This document shows, piece by piece, positions 17,148-26,630 of a DNA stretch of 64,000 bases. The stretch lies in contig CAVPAL010000010.1 of the NCBI GenBank assembly GCA_963701435.1, positions 124,001 to 188,000 on the forward strand, in the 5' to 3' direction. This stretch comes from JAACFF01 sp963701435 (GTDB taxonomy: Bacteria; Chloroflexota; Anaerolineae; Promineifilales; Promineifilaceae). The first letter of the stretch is position 1, and every line of letters starts with the position of its first letter. The notes under the pieces were generated by a model. It saw nothing but the letters and a program-made list of their open reading frames with translations, made no database searches and was not told where the DNA came from. The position numbers and the translations under genes are program-made.

Positions 17148-20100
17148 TCACTGGGTGAAACGTGGGGCATATTCATGTGCCTCACGTTTCTCTTTTTTAG
17201 GCAGCCCAATCAACCGCTGCGCCTTCTCCAAATCATAACCGGCAGAAAGAATTTTGAAGATTTTTACTGCTTTGTGCAAATAATCCACGCGAATAGCATC
17301 TTCCGGGGGCAAATGACGCGCAATTTCAACATAAACACGACCTTCATCATAGGGCATATGCAGCTTCTGCGCCGCCGCCAGGGCTTCCTGCCAATGCTGG
17401 TGCGCCTGGCGTTTCTGGCCCAACTGCCACGCAAATTTACCACGATTTAAATACGCTTTGGGTTTACCGGCCGTCACGCCACGGGCATACTGCATCAAGG
17501 TTGCGGTGGCTTCGTCCGCTTTCAACTGTAAATCCGAGCGTTCAACCCCAATCCGATTCAAAACATCCTCCGGCTGTTCCATCAGCGTGAGGTAAACATC
17601 GCTAACGCCTTCAAAAGCCGCCACAATAGTTGTAAAGGTAGCGGCCGTTTGATCTTTTAAGCGCAAAACAGTATCCGCGTCCGCCAGCGCTTCCAACCAG
17701 CGCGCCCGCCGCAAATGGGCGACCGCTCTGAATCCATAAATTGACATGTTGTTTTGGATAGAATGCAGGTCAGCCATGCGTTTTTCAGCCTGTCGCAGCG
17801 CATTTTCAGCTTTGCCGATCTGCCCCATTGCCAGCAAGGTACCCGCCTGCCCCGTCAACGCCCAGGACATATGCAGCCGGTTGCCGGAATTCTGCGCCTT
17901 GGCATACAGCGTTTGCCATCTCCCCAACGCCTCTTCAAACCGTCCCTGCGCAAATAAATTAGTGCATAAAAGCGCCACGCCCTCGCCCCACTGCTGCCTG
18001 TCGCCGAGACGATCATATATCACCACGGCCTCATCCAGCGCATGCTGCGAACGATCCCAGGCGCCAATCATGCCATCGTAGGCGCCCGACACCAGCAGCG
18101 TATAGGCGCGGGTAGGCACATCTTCTACCTCAGCGGCGATGGCGTGCGCCTGCCGATAATAATATTCAGCCCACGCATGCCGTCGAATAAAGGCCATCCC
18201 AATGCTCAAATTGGCATAGTTGCGCGCCATCACCGGCAGTTCCTGTATTTTCTCGGCCAGGTTAAGCGCCCGCAGCGCACAAAAAGCAAAGGCAGCGCGC
18301 TGGCCATTATAATAATAAACCCGGCTGAGGGTATCAAACACACGCGTTGCTTCTAATATTGATTCTCGCCGGGCGTTTTGGGCGCTCCGGCGCGGCTGCC
18401 AGAGCCGGTAAATGGCTTGTTGTCCCAACTGTGACATTAGTGCTACACGAAAACCAGCTTCGCTTTCCGGCATAGCCTGGTTCAACACGGCCAAACTAGC
18501 CTTGAAGTGCGCTTCCGCTGCGGCCGAATCACCCAGACCCAGGTAGGCGGTAGCCAATTGGCGCTGCCAGCGTCCTTGTGTCAATTGATTGGGCGACAGT
18601 CGTTCCAGCGCCGTGGCGTATAAATTAACAGATTCCTGGTACCAGCTTTCATATGCCAGGAAGAGGCCATAATCATCCACAAAACGGTCAATTGATGCCT
18701 GGTTTGGATCAACGGCCGTTTCCGCAAAATAACTCTGATTCGTCTGCATCCACTGCCAGACGCCGCGTACGTTGTCAATTTCGGAGCGAATCAACGCCAG
18801 TTCCTGGCTCGGATTTTGACCGGCTTGCCGCGCAGTAGCTAGATCAGCCGCATGTTTGTGCAAAAATTGGGTGTAATAAAACGCGTGCCGACCGGCGAAT
18901 TCGCGCGCTTCGGCCGGGTCTTGCGCCAGTTTTTGAGTGCAGTATTGATGCAGCAGCGGATGAATTGTGAAAAAATTTTCCCCCACAGCTTGCAGCATTG
19001 AGCGATCAACCAGCTTGGAAAGTAAAACAAGAGCAAGACCGGCAATGCTTTCGGCCGCCTGCGCCTGGAATGGCCCGTGGAAAACCGCCAGTCGGCGCAG
19101 AGCGCGTTGTTCCTCGGCGTTCAGCGCCTGCCAGGAGTAATCAAATGTGGCCCGCATGCTGCGGCCGTTGCCGTTCCCATTGATTCCTGCCTCGTTCTCA
19201 GCCAGCAAATCCATATTAGCCTGTACGCGCTGCACAATTTCCCGGCAGGAAAGCAGCCGCACCCACGTCGCCGCCAATTCGATGCCCAAAGGCAGTCCTT
19301 TTACCAGGCTGCATAATTCGAGAATGGCGTCCTCATCCTGGTCGCTTGGGTTAAAAGCAGGCCGTACTCGCTGGGCATGGAACCAAAAACAACTTGACTG
19401 CACTGCAAACGGCCGTTTCAACCAAATCCGCCGCAATTTGACCGATCGTACTCCAGGCCTTGCAAATCCAGCACCCGTTCTTGGGAAAGACCGAGACGGG
19501 CGCGCGAAGTAACCAACAGCGTTACATGCGGCGCCTGCGTCAGGATATTTTGCAGCCACGCCAGGCTGGCAGCATTAACCAAATGCTCAAAGTTGTCCAG
19601 CACCAGCAGCATTTCACGCGTTTGCAGATAAGCCAGCAGTTGTTTATCCGGCGGTTCACTGCCCTGAAACGGAACACCCAACGCGTCGGCCACCGAACTG
19701 GTCAAAAAATCGGCGCCGGGCAGTACTGAAAGGGAAACAAAAAATACGCCATCCAAAAATTGACCGGAACGTCTGGCAGCCACACGCCGCGCGGCTTCCA
19801 GCGCCAGGCGAGTTTTGCCCATGCCGCCCGGCCCCAAGATTGAAATCAAACGCTGGTGGGGTGAGCTGACCCAATCGAAAAGCAGGTCTAATTCGCTCTG
19901 CCGGCCGACAAAGGGCGTGCCTTCCGCCGGCAAATTATGCGGCGGCGGATAAGTGAGATTAAGCAGGCGCTCATACAGTTCAGTGGTCGCGGGCGCCGGG
20001 TCGACGCCGATCTCCGCTTCCAAAATACGGCTGCACGTTTTATATTGCTTTAAGGCGGCGCTGCGCTGCCCTTCGCGCGCAAGCAGCCACATCATCTGGC

Positions 20101-20713
20101 GATGGGCGCTTTCGTCAAATGGATCGAGAGCCAGCCAGCGTCCCGCGTGTTTCTGTCCCAGACGATATTGTCCCGCATTGAGGCAGGCCGCAGTCAACGA
20201 GCGGAAACCATTGACGGCCAGACGTCCCAGCCGCTCGCGGGTTAGAATCATCCACTCCTCAAATCCACGTGATTCGTTTAGATAAAAGCCTTCCAGGAAT
20301 TCACCCCGATATAGATTCACGGCCGTTTGCAGCGCCCTCATTTCTATTTCTGAATATTGATTTTCACTATCAAATTGGGTTTCTGAAGAGGCAAGGTGTT
20401 GTTCGAGAACGGCCGTATCCAACCACACATCCCCTTCCCCATTAAAAGCAACCGTCTGGCGCGTTACTTCAACATAATCGCCCAACGCTTTACGCAGCAT
20501 GGAAAGCACCGCGCGCAAGTTGGCGGAGGCTTGTTGGGCGTCGCGTTCATCCCAGAAAAAGTCAGCCAGAAATTGACGCGATAACGGCCGCTTCTCAAAT
20601 ATCAGATAAATCAGAAGCGCTTCGGCCGTCCGAGATTTGAGATTTGTCAATGCTTCGCCGTCAAGGGTAATGAGGGGCGGTCCTAATAATTGTAAGCGTA
20701 ACCGTGGAGCCAT
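17148..20713 (-). pseudogene. BTAD/SARP-type regulator with NB-ARC ATPase and TPR tail, interrupted by two single-base frameshifts
   Basis: The N-terminal frame (20713-19418) has an OmpR-like winged helix plus BTAD bundle (SRTAEALLIYLIFEKRPLSRQ, ANLRAVLSMLRKALGD, LAREGQRSAALKQYKTCSRIL), then an NB-ARC P-loop GPGGMGKTRLALEA and LLVLDNFEHL. The C-terminal frame (to 17148) continues with RVRPAF, LCSLVKGLPLGIELAATWVRLL and many TPRs. Between them, near 19437 and 19380, one extra base each shifts the frame; deleting both restores ...SIAADLVETAVCSAVKLFLVHAQRVRPAF. The intact protein of about 1,180 residues would be an ATP-switched activator, probably of the divergent gene at 20886. Real decay and consensus error are both possible. 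Confidence 0.85.
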
Positions 20714-20796
20714 ATGGTCTTATTCTCCGCTTTTTCAATCATATTATCAGTTTATATTATTGCAAGAAATGTGTAAATGATGTTGCAAAACGGCCG

Positions 20797-20839
20797 TGAT
20801 CGCTCTCTGATCGTTCTGTGATCGCCTGAAATTTATACT
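20797..20839 (+). promoter_or_regulatory. SARP/BTAD operator: three TGATCG repeats every 11 bp, 8 bp from the -10 box
   Basis: TGATCGC (20797), TGATCGT (20808) and TGATCGC (20819-20825) are spaced exactly 11 bp apart, and a TATACT -10 box begins 8 bp after the last one (20834-20839). No -35 box is seen. This is the arrangement known for SARP/AfsR-type activators, whose BTAD winged-helix domains bind direct heptamer repeats on one DNA face next to RNA polymerase. The regulator gene starts 84 bp away on the opposite strand and the target gene begins at 20886. Confidence 0.85.
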
Positions 20840-20885
20840 GCGCCCCAGATTGAGCGCTCAAAATCAACTTTTCAAGGAGTTCACA

Positions 20886-21086
20886 ATGACTGTCGAACAT
20901 CCAATTTGTTACCAATCTTATTTATTCCGGCTTTGGCGTGACGATCCCGATTCACCGCTGCGCGCAGTGCTGAGGGACCCGCAGAGCGGCGAAGTTTATG
21001 GCTTTTCCTCATTAAAAGCTTTGTATGACTTCATCGATCGGCAGGCGGCGCAAATTAGCGCTGCGTCTGAACCAGGCCAAAACTGA
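20886..21086 (+). CDS. Small protein of unknown function, likely target of the BTAD regulator
   Basis: A 66-residue soluble protein. Its core reads PLRAVLRDPQSGEVYGFSSLKALYDFI, a strand-turn-helix pattern that looks like a small alpha/beta fold. AAGGAG stands 6 bp before the ATG; an ATG-less extension upstream is ignored. It lies 47 bp after the -10 of a SARP-type operator and is divergent from the regulator gene, so it is probably its main output or an autoregulatory partner. Confidence 0.75.
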   Translation: MTVEHPICYQSYLFRLWRDDPDSPLRAVLRDPQSGEVYGFSSLKALYDFIDRQAAQISAASEPGQN

Positions 21087-21200
21087 CAAAGTAATTGAAT
21101 GTTCGCCCGCGGCTCTCACGTCAGGCATATTAGATTGGGTGCAAGCTTAAAAATTTTATTGTTAGTAAATCACATATCAAATAAAAATTGGAGATAAACA

Positions 21201-21878
21201 ATGGCTAAAGTAGTTGTAAAAGATAATCACTTGAATTTTAATGGTATCAATTATTTCAGAGGCGGCTCCGAAGAAGTTGAAATCGGCAGCATCGGTGAAA
21301 AAAGAACGCCGCTTACAAAAATGAATTACCTGGAAGTTAAAAGCAGAATTCCCGCCGCAAAGATTGAGTCCACGACCTCAACCATAGTTGATATCGACAT
21401 GACAAAAACCACAAAATCAGCTTTTAACGCCACCGTTTCAGCAATTGTAAAGGGCGTCCCGGTTAAATTTAACGGCGGCGTCACCTATGACAAAATAAAG
21501 AAAAATGAGCTGAAGCTGGTCAAATTTAGCGTTTCAAATAACGCTATGAAAACGGCCGCTAACAATTCCCCTAAAGCGATCGATGATTTAATCAATTACG
21601 GCAATGACGCCCGCATCGCGCATCAAATATTTGTTGTTATGGAAGCTGACATGGCGACCAAATTTGACAACAACCAATCCGTTGACCTGACCGTTGGCAA
21701 AGGGATTGTGGAAGCGTCTGTTAACGGCAGCAGCGGTGCATCCGGCGTAACAAAAGTAAGCTTAAGCCCCGGTACAACCTTCGCCTATTTGTTGGTGAAG
21801 ATTGATTGGGACGCCAAACAAAAGAAGAACAAAACAAAGATCGTTGATCTGGATGACGACCAGTGGAGCTTTAGCTAA
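21201..21878 (+). CDS. AT-rich gene of unknown function, beta-rich protein
   Basis: A 225-residue soluble protein rich in Lys, Asn, Thr and Val, with alternating patterns that suggest mainly beta structure (AFNATVSAIVKGVPVKFNGG, SVDLTVGKGIVEASVNGSSG). No family is recognised. It has no signal peptide or membrane helix. Base composition is clearly more AT-rich, with AAA and AAT codons, than its neighbours, hinting at recent transfer. GGAGATAA precedes the ATG and a hairpin terminator follows. It lies between the BTAD target gene and mtnA. Confidence 0.7.
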   Translation: MAKVVVKDNHLNFNGINYFRGGSEEVEIGSIGEKRTPLTKMNYLEVKSRIPAAKIESTTSTIVDIDMTKTTKSAFNATVSAIVKGVPVKFNGGVTYDKIKKNELKLVKFSVSNNAMKTAANNSPKAIDDLINYGNDARIAHQIFVVMEADMATKFDNNQSVDLTVGKGIVEASVNGSSGASGVTKVSLSPGTTFAYLLVKIDWDAKQKKNKTKIVDLDDDQWSFS

Positions 21879-21950
21879 AATTGCAACCGGCTGCGGTTAG
21901 GAGAGTATCTTTATAGGACTGAGACGCAGCCCTCAGTCTGGATAGAAACA

Positions 21951-21990
21951 AAAAAAGACCCTTTGAGCAGTAAACTCGAAGGGTCTTTTT
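21951..21990. terminator. Bidirectional terminator between the AT-rich gene and mtnA
   Basis: AAAAAAGACCCTT (21951-21963) pairs with AAGGGTCTTTTT (21979-21990), giving T-runs on both strands. It serves convergent genes ending at 21878 and 21994. A smaller GACTGAG/CTCAGTC hairpin precedes it at 21917-21938. Confidence 0.9.
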
Positions 21991-21993
21991 GCC

Positions 21994-23040
21994 TTATTCA
22001 GCTTTCAAACGCGCCAGACTTTCCACAAAGGGCGGATAAGCGACCCCTTTTTCCGTGATAATAGCCGTGATATAACGCGCCGGAGTCACGTCAAAAGCGG
22101 GATTGGCCACCTGTACATCTTCCGGCGTGATCTGCCAGGTTCCCACGTGTGTCACTTCAAGCGACGGCCGTTCCTCAATCTCAATATCATCTCCGGTTGG
22201 CGAGCCTAAATCAACGGTCGAAGTCGGCGCAGCGACGTAAAATGGTACGCCGTTTTCATGCGCAACCACCGCCAGATTATAGGTGCCAATTTTGTTGGCT
22301 GTATCCCCATTGGCGGCGACGCGATCTGCGCCAACCACACAAAAATCAACCTGCTGCGAGCGCAAAAAATACCCGGATGCGCCATCTACAATCACTTTAA
22401 AAGGCACACCAAGCTGCTGTAATTCCCAGGCTGTCAAACGGCCGCCTTGCAGACGCGGCCGGGTTTCATCCACGAGGACCGAGATATTTTTGCCGGCCTC
22501 ATGCGCCGCGCGGATTACGCCCAGGGCGGTGCCATAATCGACCGTAGCCAGCGCGCCCGTGTTGCAATGATGAATGGCGGTGGCATTTTCCGGCACCAGT
22601 GACAGCGCATTTTGACCCAACTGCCGGTTGATGGCGGCGTCCTCGGCTGCAACCTTTTTGGCTTCCGCCACGGCCGTTTCCTGCACATCCGCAACGGTCA
22701 CAAGCAAAGGGTCTGACAAACGGTTCAACATGCGGTCAACCGCCCAAAACAGGTTAACGGCCGTCGGCCGCGCCTGCCGTAAGAAATCAGCGGCCGTTTC
22801 TAATTCCGTGCGCAGGCCTGCTGCGTCGGTTTGCTGCGTTTGTAAACAGGCCAGCGCCATCCCATAAGCGGCCGCAGCCCCAATCGCCGGCGCGCCGCGA
22901 ATGACCATATCGCGAATGGCGGCCGCAACTTCGCGATAGTCGCTGTAATCATTATAAACCGTTTCATGCGGCAGTTTACGCTGATCCAGCATCCGAACAA
23001 CGTTGGGGTCAACCCATTGAATTGTGAAATAACTGCTCAT
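21994..23040 (-). CDS. mtnA: S-methyl-5-thioribose-1-phosphate isomerase
   Basis: MtnA isomerises methylthioribose-1-phosphate to methylthioribulose-1-phosphate in methionine salvage. The 348-residue protein matches the family: MVIRGAPAIGAAAAYGMAL, the catalytic Cys in IHHCNTGALATVDYGT, DETRPRLQGGRLTAWEL, and the catalytic Asp in CVVGADRVAANGDTANKIGT. It begins 5 bp after the aldehyde dehydrogenase stop, so it is the last gene of a three-gene operon whose other members are not obviously linked to methionine salvage. Confidence 0.95.
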   Translation of the reverse strand: MSSYFTIQWVDPNVVRMLDQRKLPHETVYNDYSDYREVAAAIRDMVIRGAPAIGAAAAYGMALACLQTQQTDAAGLRTELETAADFLRQARPTAVNLFWAVDRMLNRLSDPLLVTVADVQETAVAEAKKVAAEDAAINRQLGQNALSLVPENATAIHHCNTGALATVDYGTALGVIRAAHEAGKNISVLVDETRPRLQGGRLTAWELQQLGVPFKVIVDGASGYFLRSQQVDFCVVGADRVAANGDTANKIGTYNLAVVAHENGVPFYVAAPTSTVDLGSPTGDDIEIEERPSLEVTHVGTWQITPEDVQVANPAFDVTPARYITAIITEKGVAYPPFVESLARLKAE

Positions 23041-23045
23041 ATCAT

Positions 23046-24671
23046 TTACGCTTTACGGCCGCGGAATAAACCAACGACAAGCGCGGCAAAAGCGGCCGTT
23101 ACGCCCGCCGCCGCGACAAATTTGCCCGCCTTGGCAGCCACATCTTTATCGCCGGTCAAATCTTTCAACGGCTGCAAACGCTGCTGCGGCGTCACGCCAA
23201 ACGCCAGGTGCAAAATGGCCGAACCGAGCCTGTAATGACCCGGCGCACGCATTATCGTGGCCACATCGAACGGCTTTGGCGGCTGACCCACGGCATAAGA
23301 GCGCGAATGGGTGAACTGAATCACCTCCCCCTTGCCGTGCGTGCGCGCATTGCCCGACAGCTTGACGCCGCCAAAAGGCAGCAATGAAACAGGATAATGA
23401 GCAATGGCGTCATTGATATTGACCGACCCCACCTCAAGTTGATCCGCTATGCGCTGTGCACGCTTGACATTACGGCTCCAGATGCAGGCGCTGAGGCCGA
23501 AATCGCTGTGGTTGGCCAGTTGAATGGCGTGGGTCTCATCCTTCACTTTCATGATAGGAATAATGGGCCCAAAGGTTTCTTCCTGCATCAATTTCATGGT
23601 GTGGTCCACATCAACAACCACTGTCGGCTCCATAAACATGCCGGATCGGCTGCCGCCCTGCACAATTCGCGCTCCTTTGGCGATTGCATCTTGCAAATGA
23701 TCCTCGATTTTGTCAAGTTGTCGCTGGAATGTCAGCGGCCCCATATCAAATTTGTTATCGCGAGATGCTGAATAACCTACCTTAAATTTGCGCGTTTCGG
23801 CTATGACAGCCTGCAAAAAATCGTCGTAAACATTCTCCACCACATAAACGCGCTCAACCGACATGCAGGTCTGGCCCGTATTGTAGAAAGCGCCCCAAAC
23901 GCCCCATTTTGCGGCCGCTTCAATATCGGCGTCTTCCAGCACAATCATGGGATCTTTGCCGCCCAATTCGTTCAGGAAGGGCGTCATATTTTGAGCAGCG
24001 GCCGTTGCAATTTTTTGGCCGGTTGCGGTCGAGCCTGTGAGGAAGATCAAATCCGGTTTGGAAGCCACCACGGCCGCTCCCACACGCGCATCTCCATGCA
24101 AGAAACGCACATAGCGCGACAGTTCCGGAACCTGCTTAAACAATTTTTCCATCATGACGCCGGTTGCGGCCGAAACCTCAGACGGCTTCACCATCACCAC
24201 ATTGCCGGCCAGCAAAGCCGAGCAAACCGGCGGCATGGTCAAATCGAAGGGATAGTTCCAGGGGCCAATCACGCCCACCACCCCAAATGGTTTGCGCTCC
24301 GTATAATAACGGCGCAAAAAGTAGAGTCCCGGCGGCACCGCGCGGCGGCGCAGCCATTTAGGGGCCTGTTTGTAATATTGATGCAGCTTATCGACCACCA
24401 TGAGCACTTCAATCAGCGCATCCTGGCGGCTTTTGCCATGATCTTTATTGATGACTTCCGTAATTTCATCGACGGAGTCAATGATCACTTCCTGGAGTTT
24501 GCGCAGAATACGCACGCGCTCTTTGACCGACCGGCCGGCCCATTCGGGCGCAACGGCCGCTAATTCGCGCCGCGCCTGGGTTATTTCTGCTTCCGTCGCC
24601 ACGTTGACCTGGCCAAATTGTTCACCGGTCGCCGGATTGATAAAAGGTAAATATTCAGCTTGTTTGATCAT
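23046..24671 (-). CDS. Aldehyde dehydrogenase with C-terminal membrane anchor
   Basis: A 541-residue NAD(P)-dependent aldehyde dehydrogenase. The catalytic Cys lies in NTGQTCMSVERVYV, the general-base Glu in LNELGGKDPMIV, and the cofactor loop in FLTGSTATGQKIA. Beyond the normal C-terminus the chain continues about 60 residues and ends with one hydrophobic helix (AAAGVTAAFAALVVGLF) and RGRKA, as in tail-anchored fatty aldehyde dehydrogenases. It starts 3 bp after a GMC oxidoreductase that also has a C-terminal helix, so both probably oxidise a long-chain alcohol and its aldehyde at the membrane. Confidence 0.92.
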   Translation of the reverse strand: MIKQAEYLPFINPATGEQFGQVNVATEAEITQARRELAAVAPEWAGRSVKERVRILRKLQEVIIDSVDEITEVINKDHGKSRQDALIEVLMVVDKLHQYYKQAPKWLRRRAVPPGLYFLRRYYTERKPFGVVGVIGPWNYPFDLTMPPVCSALLAGNVVMVKPSEVSAATGVMMEKLFKQVPELSRYVRFLHGDARVGAAVVASKPDLIFLTGSTATGQKIATAAAQNMTPFLNELGGKDPMIVLEDADIEAAAKWGVWGAFYNTGQTCMSVERVYVVENVYDDFLQAVIAETRKFKVGYSASRDNKFDMGPLTFQRQLDKIEDHLQDAIAKGARIVQGGSRSGMFMEPTVVVDVDHTMKLMQEETFGPIIPIMKVKDETHAIQLANHSDFGLSACIWSRNVKRAQRIADQLEVGSVNINDAIAHYPVSLLPFGGVKLSGNARTHGKGEVIQFTHSRSYAVGQPPKPFDVATIMRAPGHYRLGSAILHLAFGVTPQQRLQPLKDLTGDKDVAAKAGKFVAAAGVTAAFAALVVGLFRGRKA

Positions 24672-24674
24672 GCT

Positions 24675-26462
24675 CTACTTCCTCTGTTTAGCAAACAGCT
24701 TCAATGCGCCAAACACCAGCGGCAAGATAATCGCGCTCAGCACAACATAAGGCGCCGCTTTACGCAGGAATGAACCACGGCCGTTGCCATTCCCCACCAA
24801 CTCCAACCCCAACGGCCGTTCCAGCGGTTTCACGGCGCCAGACTTCTCTTTTGTGGGCAGCTTGCTCATTGCGCGCTCCGACATCGCCGTAATCGTCAGG
24901 CTGGGATTAACGCCCAGGTTTGCTGGAATCACCGATCCATCCGCGACGTACATGCCGGGATAATTAAACACTTCGTGATTGGCGTCAATCACGCCGCTGC
25001 GCACATCGGCGCCAATGCCGCAGCCTCCCAAGATATGGGCCGTATTAGGAATATCTAACACATCATTCAAACCAACCCAGGGCACACCATCTACTTTTTC
25101 CGCAAAGCGGTCAACGACGTGACGCCCGGCCTCAATCACGGCCGGAATCGGCAAACTTCTGTCCCGTTCGCTCACCAATCCCTTGCGGAACACGTTCCAC
25201 GCGCTGCGTCCCCGTTTGAGCCGCATGCGGTTTTCCACAGTTTGCATAATCAGCAGCACCGTATCGCGCCGCGCCCACTGCGGCAGCACGCGAACGTTGA
25301 GGAAATCCATTGGCTTTGTGACGGCGCTAATCAATGTTTGGGCCATACGCGCCAGCGGGCCGCCATCAAAATCGACCAGCGGTATCATCAAGTTACGCAT
25401 GAACGACGATCCGGGCGAATAGCGCACCGGTTCCACACTGGTGACGTCATCGACCCAAAAGTGCGAGCTGATAGCCACGCCCTGCGAATAATCAACGTCT
25501 GCGCTGCGCGCGGTGACGCCCATCAGCGCTTCGCTGTTGCTGCGCACCATTTTACCCAGGCGCTGCGACAGAAAAGGCAGCGAATGATTTTCATCGCGAC
25601 ATTTCAGCAGCAAATTCACTGTTCCCAAAACACCGGCCGACACAATAATGTTACGCGCGCGTACGCTTTTCTTGCGCTTAAAGAACCAATCTGTGGTGTT
25701 TTCAAACATGATTTCGTAACGGGCTGCGCCAGGATGGGGACCGTACAACGGCCGTATATCCAGCACATTCGATTCCGGCCATACCTGCGTTCCTTTTTTC
25801 TCGGCCAGGTACAGGTAATTTTTATCGAGCGTATTCTTAGCGTTATGGCGACAGCCAACCATACAGCCGCCGCAGTGGATACAGCCGGTGCGCGCCGGCC
25901 CCTCGCCCTCAAAGAATGGATCAGGAACCGTTTGGCCCGGTTCGCCAAAGAAAATCGCCACCGGCGTGGGCTTGAACGAGTCTTCCTGGCCCAATTCAGC
26001 CGCAATTTCATACAGCGCATGATCGGCCGGCCAGAAACGCGGGTTTTCGGCCGTGCCCAACATGCGGTCAGCCAGATCATAAAATGGCGTCAATTCAGCT
26101 TCCCAATCGGCCAAATCACGCCATTCTTCCGCCTCAAAAAAGGTTTTGGGCGGTTTGATGTGCGTACTCGCATACACCAGGCTGCCGCCCCCTACCCCGC
26201 TGCCGTTCAAAATCCACATGTCATCAAAAAAATTGAGGCCCATGATGCCAAAACAACGCAAGGCAGGCATCCAGAGGTATTTAAAAACGTTCCAGTTTGT
26301 TTTCGGAAAATCTTGTGCGTTATATCGCTTTCCCCGCTCCAATACCAGAACGCGATACCCTTTTTCCGCCAGCCGCAGCGCCGAAACGCTGCCGCCAAAC
26401 CCGGAACCGATAATCACAAAGTCAAATACATCTTCACTAACTTGCGTTTGTTGTGCGCTCAT
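24675..26462 (-). CDS. GMC-type FAD oxidoreductase (cholesterol-oxidase-like) with C-terminal membrane anchor
   Basis: A 595-residue flavoprotein. The N-terminal FAD-binding motif is FVIIGSGFGGSVSALRLAEKGY; the C-terminal half has HILGGCGIGADV and NLGVNPSLTITAMSER, the usual GMC signature. In the middle CIHCGGCMVGCRHNAKNTLD has four clustered cysteines that could hold an iron-sulfur cluster. The chain ends in one helix (VVLSAIILPLVFGALKLF) followed by AKQRK, a probable membrane anchor. The substrate may be a sterol-like or long-chain alcohol. Two TetR-like operators lie upstream. Confidence 0.92.
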   Translation of the reverse strand: MSAQQTQVSEDVFDFVIIGSGFGGSVSALRLAEKGYRVLVLERGKRYNAQDFPKTNWNVFKYLWMPALRCFGIMGLNFFDDMWILNGSGVGGGSLVYASTHIKPPKTFFEAEEWRDLADWEAELTPFYDLADRMLGTAENPRFWPADHALYEIAAELGQEDSFKPTPVAIFFGEPGQTVPDPFFEGEGPARTGCIHCGGCMVGCRHNAKNTLDKNYLYLAEKKGTQVWPESNVLDIRPLYGPHPGAARYEIMFENTTDWFFKRKKSVRARNIIVSAGVLGTVNLLLKCRDENHSLPFLSQRLGKMVRSNSEALMGVTARSADVDYSQGVAISSHFWVDDVTSVEPVRYSPGSSFMRNLMIPLVDFDGGPLARMAQTLISAVTKPMDFLNVRVLPQWARRDTVLLIMQTVENRMRLKRGRSAWNVFRKGLVSERDRSLPIPAVIEAGRHVVDRFAEKVDGVPWVGLNDVLDIPNTAHILGGCGIGADVRSGVIDANHEVFNYPGMYVADGSVIPANLGVNPSLTITAMSERAMSKLPTKEKSGAVKPLERPLGLELVGNGNGRGSFLRKAAPYVVLSAIILPLVFGALKLFAKQRK

Positions 26463-26532
26463 TTTCTCCCCATTGTTATGTTAAATTTCGTCCACGCTGT
26501 GCATAGACGAGTCAGGTACCGTGCAGTCAAAA

Positions 26533-26574
26533 ATAACACACTGCGTTACAATAAAATATAACACAGTGCGTTAT
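26533..26574. promoter_or_regulatory. Two TetR-like 17-bp operators upstream of the GMC-aldehyde dehydrogenase-mtnA operon
   Basis: ATAACACACTGCGTTAC (26533-26549) and ATAACACAGTGCGTTAT (26558-26574) are near-identical quasi-palindromes starting 25 bp apart, 70-110 bp before the GMC start codon. The form ATAAC-RCA-N-TGY-GTTAT fits TetR-family sites of lipid-responsive repressors. No tetR gene is in the window. Confidence 0.75.
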
Positions 26575-26630
26575 GTTAGACAATCAAGCAGCGCAATTTT
26601 TGGAAATTCGCGTCCATTTGCTGCCCATAT

